Of a stretch of DNA of 64,000 bases, positions 1 through 9,168 are shown piece by piece. Origin of the DNA: Ottelia alismoides (Eukaryota; Streptophyta; Magnoliopsida; Alismatales; Hydrocharitaceae). Both the position numbers and the translations under genes were made by a program. Position 1 is the stretch's first letter, and each line of letters opens with the position of its first letter. Under the pieces are notes generated by a model. It worked only from the letters and a program-made list of their open reading frames with translations, was not told where the DNA came from and searched no databases. The stretch is from positions 248,001 through 312,000 of the forward strand of contig JAZKJV010000091.1 in the NCBI GenBank assembly GCA_037367405.1. Direction: 5' to 3'.

Positions 1-487
1 AGCTATGTTGAACGCGTGTTGGAGCGGTTCAACATGAAGAATACCAAGCCTTCCAGTACGCCCATAGCCTCTCATTTCAAGCTAACCAAAGAGTCATGTC
101 CTTTTGCTTCTGAGGAGAAAGCAGAGATGATCAAGATCACATACCAGTCAGCAATTGGGAGCCTCCTGTACGCAATGATTTGCACTAGACCCGATATAGC
201 CCATGCAGTGGGCGTGGTGAGCAGGTTCATGTCTAATCAAGGGAAGGACCATTGGGAGGCAGTGAAGTGGATCTTGAGATATTTGAGAGGGACCTCAAGT
301 ATGTGTCTTGTGTTTGGGAGGTCAGATCCCAAACTATGTGGCTACACTGATGCAGATATGGCAAGAGATGTGGATCAGAGAAAGTCTACTTCAGGCTACA
401 TTTTCACTTTTGCAGGGGGAGCCATATCATGGCAATCCAAGCTACATAAATGTTTTACTCTCTCAACTACAGAGGCAGAATACATAG
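1..487 (+). pseudogene. pol: Copia-0 pol, part 1: RT C-terminus and first half of RNase H
   Basis: Reverse transcriptase/RNase H of a Copia polyprotein, which copies element RNA into DNA and degrades the RNA strand. The frame is open from base 1, so the true start is outside the window. Visible motifs are ERFNM near the start, the Copia signature GSLLYAMICTRPDI, the RNase H aspartate in GYTDAD (about bases 340-351), RKSTSGYIF and the catalytic glutamate in TTEAEYI at the break. There are no internal stops. The frame breaks at the TSD CATAG where element A entered, and the same codon phase resumes at 62884, so the split is due to the insertion alone. Naive translation past 487 reads into the LTR of A and stops at 526-528; that tail is not pol. 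Confidence 0.93.
483..487. repeat. Target-site duplication of A, left copy (CATAG)
   Basis: CATAG ends at 487, immediately before the A LTR start TGATGAAT. The matching copy is at 62879-62883. Confidence 0.95.
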
Positions 488-825
488 TGATGAATCTCGT
501 ATTCATCATGCTAAAAGCCGCTAATTAAAACCCCTGCATAATCAATCCAATAAAAATACCCTCTAATTCTTTGTTTTTATCTTGTATTATAGTGTGTATA
601 ATTTACCATAAAATTATTGTATTTAATTCCCTTTATTTTCTTGTAATTAATTTATCCTCAAAAACCTCTAAAAATTAGGTAGAATAATTGTCCATAAATC
701 ACTGACCATTAAAAAGATAAAAAATACAAAAACATCTCAAAACCACAAAATTAGTGTTTTTATTCCCCCTAAAAATACCCTCAAAAATACGTTTTATACA
801 GTTGACCTCTTTTGGCTTTTTGACC

Positions 826-869
826 AACATGAAAGTGTAGATCTCGTCGAAACGAGCAACTTTCATGTT
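826..869 (+). other. Hairpin in element A 5' LTR (AACATGAAAGT arms)
   Basis: Arms AACATGAAAGT and ACTTTCATGTT pair perfectly around a second small stem CTCG/CGAG. The 3' LTR copy (59867-59911) keeps one extra T and has 13-bp arms. Element D has the same sense motif, CATGAAAGTTGTAGAT, at about the same distance from its LTR start. Confidence 0.75.
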
Positions 870-1057
870 TTGACTTTTTCCTAATTCGGCTTCTAACCAT
901 TTCTTTTATAATTTTCTTTGTAATTATTCTCTAAATTTTCTCATTGGGCCATGTGGCGCCCTCTGGGCCTCCCACGTGGCCCGCTTCCCTTTTTGACACC
1001 CGGCGCCCTTCTCAGCCGTTGGATTCACTCTCCCCCGCCTGCATCTGAGCCCTCTAT

Positions 1058-1499
1058 CACCGCCTCACTTCTCAGCCATCTGATCTGTCTCCAGATCAAA
1101 TCTTAGCCGCCCACTAGAGCCTAATCCTCAGCCGCTTGATCTCCTGCTCATCCAACGTCCCTCAACGCTCCACATCACCCCTTCGTCCTCAGCCTTTGGA
1201 TCTCCCCCTCATCACATCACATCACATCCATTCATCCGCGCCATGAACTCCACCGTTGGATCTGCTCCAATCGCCTCCATCACCGCCTTACTTCTCAGCC
1301 ATCTGATCTGTCTCCAGATCAAATCTTAGCTGCCCACTAGCGCCTAATCCTCAGCCGCTTGATCTCCTGCTCATCCAACGTCCCTCAACACTCCACGTCA
1401 CCCCTTTGTCCTCAGCCTTTGGATCTCCCCCTCATCACATCACATCCTTTCATCCGCGCCATGATCTCCACCGTTGGATCTGCTCCAATTGCCCCCATC
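1058..1499 (+). repeat. Tandem duplication (about 223-bp unit) in A 5' LTR
   Basis: Two head-to-tail units start CACCGCCT at 1058 and 1281. Each carries CAGCC, GATCTGTCTCCAGATC, TTGGATCTCCCCCTC and CCGTTGGATCTGC. The 3' LTR has the same duplication at about 60100-60534 with a period near 218. Confidence 0.85.
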
Positions 1500-1824
1500 T
1501 TCGTCGTCCAACCCCTCCTTAACTACAGCCGTTAGATCTAATTATCAGAGCTAATCCCAACCGCTACCCAGCGTCGCACCTATAACCGTCAGATCGATCT
1601 CTTATCCTACGCCTACCCATGTGCCACGTCATCCCACTCCCTCTCACCGTTAGATCCCCCCATCACTCAATCTCGGTCGTTCCCTCACGCACCATTATCA
1701 TCCGCCCGATCAGATCCTTAGATCTGATCGCATCCCTCCATCAGCGCAACCCTCCTGACTGTTGGATCATACGATCCAACGATCCACCACCCATCGTCAA
1801 CCTCCAACACCTCCTCCCCCAGGC

Positions 1825-1829
1825 GTTAC
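1825..1829. repeat. Target-site duplication of B, left copy (GTTAC)
   Basis: GTTAC precedes TGAAGGATATTG. The matching copy is at 55008-55012, and the intact A 3' LTR has a single GTTAC at the same place (about 60861-60866). Confidence 0.95.
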
Positions 1830-2480
1830 TGAAGGATATTGAGAATCCTCAAGCGCATCACGGAAGCGTGACGATCGCATCGAATACGATCGGGGCGACT
1901 AGTCGTACTAGTCACAAGATGCAGCGGAATTTAAAAATTTTAAATCAAATGATGAAACCACATGATCACGAGAACACTTCTCGGATCGTTTCATCAAACC
2001 ACAAAGTATAAGGAATACCTTTGAAGCGTGGTTGTGATTGTGAGATCCCAAACAAGAGATCCTCCTGTCTCAAGTCCGATCCACGAAGAACGCACTTGCG
2101 GGCACGATGATGAGTCGCGTTCCTCCCACAATCCTCGATGAAGATCCAAGCAATAGATCCCCTGATTTCATCAAGGGAAATCCGTTGTCTTCCTCTATAG
2201 CAAGTAGCCACGAAGAAGAAGGAGATCCTCGAGTCGTCGAAGGCGAAGGCGAGAACTTCTCTCCTTTCTCAACAATGGTGGTCGGCCACCCTATGGAGAG
2301 AGAGAGAGAGAACAAGAATGAGAGGGAGAGAGAGAAGTAGAGTAGGTGTCTACTTGGTGTAACTTTCAAGGGCTAAGGCTACCCTCTTTATATATTAGTT
2401 TGGGATCCAATGGATCTCAATCCATGGCTCTCATGGATCCAACAGTCATTGTAATCCAAGAGCCATCCAACGGCTATGAT

Positions 2481-2505
2481 TGTTGTTGGTTAAAAACCAA
2501 CAACA
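2481..2505. other. Hairpin in B LTR (TGTTGTTGGTT arms)
   Basis: TGTTGTTGGTT and AACCAACAACA pair over 11 bp around AAA. C has the same hairpin at the matching place (near 6022 and 46242). Confidence 0.75.
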
Positions 2506-2631
2506 TTAATTTATATTAAATTAAATATATGTTGAATTATTATCAACACAATTTAATTAACATAAATTAATTTATTAAGAGATAATAAGACAACAAATAA
2601 GAGGAGACAACAACCATCCTAAAATCAAGGA

Positions 2632-2664
2632 GGCGTCACCTATGACTAAGTCATAGGTGACGCC
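2632..2664. other. 15-bp perfect hairpin in B LTR
   Basis: GGCGTCACCTATGAC and GTCATAGGTGACGCC pair exactly around TAA. AATCAAGGA and CCTTTGATT outside the arms extend the pairing imperfectly. Confidence 0.85.
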
Positions 2665-4333
2665 ACCTTTGATTATTGATGGTTTTGTCTCCTTTTATTT
2701 ATATTATTATTTCTTAATTATTTGCAATAATTATTATTGCAATAATATCCACGAAATTAATTCCAAATTTGTGAATATTTCAATCATGCCATTGAAAAAT
2801 ATGTGAATCATATTCACATCCCAAACTAATTTGTAAATTACATTTCCAATTAATTAACTAATGTGGATCCAATCCACATTAATAAATAACAAATGTTATT
2901 TACTATATTACTCTCTCTCTCTCTGATATATTATAAGTCTCATTTATAATATACACAGATATTCTGGATATCACTATCCACGATCTGCTTATCCTTGATA
3001 ATTAAATCCCACTTAATTATCTTGGACAATCATTCTCTCAACATGAATCTTATTCATATTGTACTTGATAATTAAATCTCATTTAATCATCAAGACCTTC
3101 TTTCTTGGATACTAAATTCATCACAGGAATTATTCTTGAACTCCTTCAAGAATAATGTGCCTTCTCCGCAGATACTTGGAGATAAGGACAGGGCGATTGT
3201 ATTGTTCCACGTATAGTGACTTGGATGTTGAGATCTCATCTCAAATCCAGATCTAACGGACCTCTCACAGATGCTTGATTAAATCAAGTCCGTATACTTA
3301 ATCTTCTCATTGCATCTGAATCACATTCAGATCAATGTCCAATGTTTGGACTAAGATCAGGTTACTTCTCTACTGATAGAGTCACTAAAATCCAGACCTG
3401 TTTTATCACTCCCTCGGACTGGAAGCGTCATGGTTATACAATCCTTTATGATCACATCACCCTCAGGTATTCCCAATACCTGTACATCCTGCATACTGGA
3501 AGACCAATGATCAACCTGAAGATGAAGATCTATTTTATACTCTCTTCTTCAGGGTTTGATCACCAAGTTTCTCAATCTTGGTCATTGGGATTTGGTATCG
3601 ATCATATGCTTTCCCAAAGCATATATCATACCTTCAAATTCTTGTCATGCTTCCAAAGCACGACGACCATGCATGGAATTTGATCGGTCCCAATACCTCA
3701 TGAGTGAGCTCATGTCTTCCGATTCATAAGTGAACCTGTATGATCCCTTTGAGAGATCGTATTACTCATATGCCCTTATATGCACACCAGCTCGCCGGTG
3801 TATAGACCTTGATTAGGTCATCAACCTAATGGTCTGCCAAATGTACACACTCAGACATATAGTAACACATCTGTCTCTAGTCAGAGGATGTGTGCCTATG
3901 CTGTGACAGTATTCAACATAGGACTTAGGTTATCTTGGTCTCACTAAATCAACCCATTGACTTAACTAATCTGACACCTCCGAATCACTATTCCCATGTA
4001 GAGGACCTGCATCGAGAGGTCGGTCAGATATCAGCCTATGCGAGAAAAGGATTGCCATCTCCTACTCAGGCTGGAGATCATCTCTTAATAATCATTTGAC
4101 GGTGCTTGATGAGTCCTCTATCTAACCCATTAGATATTCATCCAAGCACCAGCCTCTATGATTCAATTATTGAATCAACAGCTATATGATCATCAAGATG
4201 GCCATGGTACATAACCCTAATTGTACAGAGGGACCTATTATGCAAATTATTTATTCTTCATTTCAGATCAGGGAATGATATGTGCAATAACATTTATTGC
4301 ATAATGGCTCGCCGTGGGCTCGCATGTCCAACA

Positions 4334-4345
4334 ATCTCCCACTAG
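4334..4345 (-). other. Element B polypurine tract
   Basis: The minus strand reads GCTAGTGGGAGAT against the LTR start TGTTGG, the common plant Copia PPT form. C has the identical tract. Confidence 0.8.
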
Positions 4346-5379
4346 CCCAAAGAGCCATTAATGGGCTAATCATTTATACCCACACTCATGTGACAATAAT
4401 AGGCTATTTAGAAAATAGCTAGGTAAGCTGATCAGTCACTCTGTTCCCGCGAGACTACGCCAAGTCCTTTTACGACACTTGCATATCCCCAGTAATAGTG
4501 CTCGCATCTAATGCGAATGATGCATCTAATGCAACCAATACTCAATCTTGTCAGTCATAGTATCCTTGATACTACAACTCAAATAAATATTATTATAACC
4601 AGCATGTAATTTCTATTATCCTTATTAGAATACCCTTATCCCTGGAGATCTCTATCTCTTAAGGTATTCGCAGTTAAGACCTTTTAGATCTCCATCTAAA
4701 AGTCTTAATTTCTTGAAGATAAGACTTAGAGATCACTATCTCTAAAGCCTTATCATCTTTGAAGATATTGTTATTACTGCAATTAAGTGTTCTATCTCCA
4801 TAGTAGGATTAGTATCAGTTTACTGCTCCCACTGCATGGTAGATATCTAGCTTTTGTACACATCTAGCATACTTTCAGCTTTTCATAACTGATGCACAAA
4901 AGGGCAACCAGTTTTAGCATTCACTTCCTCAACTCTTTGAGGTGCTATCCCTTTAGATAGGTCAGTACCAAATCTTAAAGGTAAGAAAGCATTTCTTGGA
5001 ATTTCCAGAAAATGGAACATGTCCAAGGTGTACTACAAATGTGACAGTTCCAATACCCTCTTTTCTTTGCTTCTGAACACCTTCAGAACTAAGATCTAAG
5101 AGACATCTTTGAGATCATATCTCAAGGTATGGAATAACCAGATCACAAAATACTTATTATCATCCTTATATCATTCCAAATGATTAGGATATTATCTACA
5201 TTTAACATGATGAACACAATGGCACTCCCACTAAGCTTCACATGGTGCACTAAGATTATATCTGAAATTATAACATTTATAATTTCATCAAATCTTAAGT
5301 TCCAACAACAAGAAGCTTCTTTGAGTCCAAAGATGGAGTTCATTAGCTAGCACATCTTACATTTCTCAACCATGAAGCC
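4346..5379 (-). pseudogene. pol: Element B pol remnant: RNase H and RT C-half
   Basis: A decayed copy of the region that is open in C at 7921-9090. Alignable islands include the stretch near 4450 (ACTACGCCAAG) and the RT piece at 5143-5343, which translates as GLKEASCCWN...VKLSGSAIVFIML and then NVDN. The YVDD catalytic box of C has become NVDN here. Many stops and small deletions are present (about 1046 bp against 1185 in C). It ends at TSD AAGCC, where C inserted. Confidence 0.85.
5375..5379. repeat. Target-site duplication of C, left copy (AAGCC)
   Basis: AAGCC precedes TGAAGGATATGG. The intact sequence CATGAAGCC followed by TGGGGCT is visible in C itself at 9082-9097. Confidence 0.95.
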
Positions 5380-5424
5380 TGAAGGATATGGAGAAATCCT
5401 CAAGCACATCACGGAAGCGTGAGC

Positions 5425-5469
5425 GTCGTATCGGATACGACGAAGAACGACTAGTCGTACTAGTTGTTC
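5425..5469. other. Twin hairpins in the U5 end of the C LTR
   Basis: CGTCGTATC/GATACGACG (5425-5443), then GAACGACTAGT/ACTAGTTGTTC (5445-5469) with one G-U-type pair. B has the same two hairpins with a different first stem (CGATCGCAT/ATACGATCG) near 1872-1892. Confidence 0.75.
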
Positions 5470-6165
5470 GGTGCAGCGGAATTTAAAAAATTTTATTCGA
5501 TGAAACCACATGATCCAAGAACAATTCTCGGATCGTTTCATCTATAACCACAACAAGTATAATGCAATGCCTCTTGAAGCGTGGTTGATCGAGTCTCTAA
5601 GAGAAGAGACCTCCTGTCTCAAGTCCGATCGTCGGAGAGATCGCTTGCGAGCGCGGAGATGAACCGCGTAGTCCTCGCAATCCAAGAAGTTGATCCAAGC
5701 ACGGTTGCTCCTGATCTCGTCGCACCAGATCGAACATCTCCTTCGTGGGCGAAGCACTCGAAGTAGACGAAGAACCGCAGAGCGTCGAAGCGGCAGCACG
5801 AGGGCGCGGGCGACGACGATTCTCTCCACCAAGGTGGACGGCCACCAAGAAGAAGGGGGAGAGAGGGCTGTCGAGTATGGAGAAAGAGAGAGAGAGAAGA
5901 GTGCTACAATAGCATGTAAAGAGAGAGCATAGTATGCCTCTCTATTTATAGGGTTTTGGGATCCATGGATCTCAATCCATGTGACATATAAAATCAATGG
6001 ATGAGATTGATTTATGTCAACCCAATGGTCAAGATTGTTGTTGGTAAAAGTCAACAACTTGTGATTTAATTTGATAAAAATATATTTGATAAATCAAATA
6101 AATATTAATACCATAATAAATCAATCAAATAAGGAGAGAGGAATCAAAAGAGATCAACCTTCCTC

Positions 6166-6263
6166 TTTGGAAGGGGGGGACGGCCACCAATTTCACAAGG
6201 AAATTGGTGTCGCCCCCTCCTTTCCAAAAGGGAGGGCAATCTCATGGTAATCCATGAGATTGC
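6166..6263. other. Two consecutive long hairpins in the C LTR
   Basis: The first runs from TTTGGAAGG (6166) to CCTTTCCAAA (ending 6228), with the tip ACCAATTTC/GAAATTGGT. The second is GCAATCTCATGG/CCATGAGATTGC at 6236-6263, a perfect 12-bp stem around TAAT. The right LTR keeps both. Confidence 0.85.
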
Positions 6264-7905
6264 ACATCTCCTTGATTTTCTCTCTACTTATTTTCCAACA
6301 ACAATTTGTTGGTATTTTAATTCACCAAAATAATTCTCAATTAATTTTGGGAATATTGCAATCTTGACATTGGAATATTGTGAATCATATTCACAACCCA
6401 AAACAAAATGTAATTTACATTTTCAACTAATTAGACAATGTGTATCCAATACACATTAATAATTAATCTACTAATATAAATTATATTTAACTCTCTCTAA
6501 TATAGTATAAATCACATTTATAACATATTATGAATAATTGGATATCACTATCCACATTATTATTATCCATAATAATTAAATCATATTTAATTATATTGGA
6601 TAATTTCTCATACATCATGATAATTAAATCACATTTAATTATCAACTTCTCTTTGCTTAGATCTTATGGAATTGCTCTTAAACCATTTAAGAACAATGCT
6701 ATTTCTCCTCGGATACTTGGAGATAAGGACAGGGCGATTGTATTATTCCACGTATAGTGACTTGGATATTGAGATCACATCTCAAATCCAGATCCCATGG
6801 ACCTCTCATAGATGCTTGATTAAATCAAGACCGTAAACCTAATCTTCTCATTGCATCTGAATCTCATTCAGATCAATGTCTAGTATATGGACTAAGATTA
6901 GGGCACTTCTCTAATGAGAGGAGTCACTAAAATCCAGACCTGTTTCATCACTCCCTCGGAATGGAAGCGTCATGGTTATACAATCGTTTATGATCAAATC
7001 ACCCTTCAGGTATTTCCAATACCTGCACATCCTGCATACTGGAAGACTCATGATCATCATGAAGATATAGATCACTTTTACACTGTCATCTTCATAGTCT
7101 GATCATTAAGTTTCTCAATCTTGGTCCTTGGGATATGGTACAGATCATATGCTTTCACAAAGCATATATCTTACCTTCAAATTCATATCATGCTTCTAAA
7201 GCATGATGACCATGCATGGAATTTGGTCAATCCCAATACCTCATGAGTGAGCTCATGTCTCCCGGTTCACAAGTGAACCTGTATGATCCCTTTGAGAGAT
7301 CATATTACTCATATGCCCTTACATGCACACCAGCTCGTCGGTGTATAGACCTTGATTAGGTCATCAACCTATTGGTCTGCCAAATGTACATGCTAAGACA
7401 TATAGTAATATATCTGTCTCTAGTCAGAGGATGTTTGCCTGTGATGTGACAGTATTCATCATAGGTCTTTGGTTATCTCGATCTCGTTAAGTCAACTCAT
7501 TGACTCAACTAATCTGATACCTTCGAATCAATATTCCTATGCAGAGGACCTGCATCAAGAGGTCGATCAGATATCAGTCTAATGAGATGGGATTGCCATC
7601 TCCCACTCAGACTGGAGATCACTACTTGTTAATCATTGATGATGCTTGATGAGTCCTCTATCTAACTCCTTAGATATTCATCCAAGCATCAGCCTCTATG
7701 ATTCAATCATTGAATCAACAGCTGTATGATTATCAAGTTGGCCATGGTACATAACCCTTATTTTATCGAGGGACCTTATAGTGCATTCATTCATTCAATA
7801 TCAGGAAGGGAGTGAAAACAAAAATCAATAACTTTTATTGAAAAATCATTTATTACAATAACATTTATTGTAGGAATGGTTCGTCTCGGGCTCACATTGC
7901 TAACA

Positions 7906-7917
7906 ATCTCCCACTAG
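7906..7917 (-). other. Element C polypurine tract
   Basis: The minus strand reads CTAGTGGGAGAT next to the LTR start TGTTAGC. Confidence 0.85.
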
Positions 7918-7920
7918 CCC

Positions 7921-9163
7921 TCAGAACCATTCGGGAACAACCCTTAAACCCATACTCATTACATGCTGGTCAAAAACCTTCTGTGTCAGAGGTTTGGTAA
8001 GAGGATCAGCAACGTTGTCGGCGGAGGCCACCTTGGTGATGATGATGTCACCACGCTTTTGAATCTCCCGAATGATGTGGTATTTCCTTTCTACGTGCTT
8101 GCTCTTCTGATGCCATCTGGGTTCCTTCGCCTGGGCAATGGCTCCCGTGTTATCACAGAGTAGCGGAATGGGAGTATCAGAGGAAACTACGCCAAGCTCC
8201 TGGACGAACTTGCGCAACCACACCGCCTCCTTTATAGCATCCGATGCGGCAATATATTCGGCTTCTGTTGTTGAATCTGTTGTAGTGTCCTGCTTCTTGC
8301 TTCTCAAGCTCACAGCACCACCATTCAATAGGAACACAAACCCTGATGTCGACTTTCGATCATCAATGTCCGATTGGAAGTCAGAATCTGTATATCCCAA
8401 GACTTGGAGATCACCATCTCCATAGACCAAGATGTAATCTTGTGTCCGTCTTAGATATTTGAATATGTTCTTTACTGCATTCCAGTATTGTTCTCCATAG
8501 CAAGATTGGTAACGACTTACCACTCCCACTGCATGGCAGATATCTGGCCTAGTACACATCATGGTATACATTAAGCTTCCTACAGCTGATGCATAAGGGC
8601 ATCCAGCCATGGCCTTCTTTTCCTCAACAGTTTGAGGAGCCATTCCTTTAGACAGGTGGATACCATGTCTTAAGGGTAGGAATCCTTTCTTGGAACTATT
8701 CATACGGAATCGTTCAAGAATCTTCTTAACATATCCATGTTGTGACAATCCCAATATCCTCTTTTCTCGGTTTCTGAACAGCTTCAGACCCAAGATGTAC
8801 GAGGCTTCTCCAAGATCTTTCATCTCAAAGGTATGGGACAACCAAATCTTCTCACTGGTCATCGTCCATGTATCATTCCCAATGATAAGGATGTCATCTA
8901 CATAAAGCACGATGAACACAATGGCGCTCCCACTAAGCTTCTTGTATACACAAGGTTCATCAGGATTCTGCACAAAATCATAACTCTTTATGGTTTCGTC
9001 AAATATGATGTTCCAGCGACGAGAAGCTTGCTTGAGCCCATAGATGGATTTCTTCAGCTTGCATACTTTGCCATCCTCAGTCATGAAGCCCTGGGGCTGC
9101 TCCATGTAGATATCCTCCTCGAGGTATCCAATGAGGAAAGCTGTCTTGACGTCCATCTGCCAG
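7921..9163 (-). pseudogene. pol: Element C pol, part 2: RT catalytic core and RNase H
   Basis: The open frame runs from the D insertion point to the stop at 7921-7923. It begins MDVKTAFL and has GYLEEDIYMEQPQGF, SIYGLKQASRRWN, the RT active site YVDDILIIGN, then GSLMYTMMCTRPDI. RNase H shows GYTDSDF, STTEAEYIAASDA, LCDNTGAI and the closing DPLTKPL. The key residues of RT and RNase H are all present. It is cut from its N-terminal part (41195-43874) by the 32 kb insertion D. The C-terminus MGLRVVPEWF is typical and the PPT follows at once. Confidence 0.95.
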
Positions 9164-9168
9164 ATGTC
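9164..9168. repeat. Target-site duplication of D, left copy (ATGTC)
   Basis: ATGTC precedes TGAAAAGCG inside the C RT. The right copy is at 41190-41194. Confidence 0.95.

Larger units (their letters stand above)
488..1829 (+). repeat. Element A 5' LTR, part 1
   Basis: Starts TGATGAATCTCG and matches 59530 onward with scattered substitutions. It contains a terminal hairpin (488-508), a hairpin at 826-869, TTGACC motifs, a CACGTG box near 972 and a tandem duplication (1058-1499) of CCGTTGGATC-rich sequence. It breaks off after GTTAC at 1829 where B inserted. Confidence 0.93.
1830..4333 (-). repeat. Element B 3' LTR (left copy, 2504 bp)
   Basis: On the minus strand it starts TGTTGGACATGCGAGCC and ends ATCCTTCA. 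It matches 52522-55007; I counted about nine differences in a 186-base stretch near 2041. Hairpins lie at 2481-2505 and 2632-2664, and a GA microsatellite near 2297. Confidence 0.94.
5380..7905 (-). repeat. Element C 3' LTR (left copy, 2526 bp)
   Basis: On the minus strand it starts TGTTAGCAATGTGAGCCCG and ends ATCCTTCA. U5 hairpins lie at 5425-5443 and 5445-5469. Long mid-LTR hairpins lie at 6166-6228 and 6236-6263. A short GA microsatellite lies near 5885. Confidence 0.95.
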
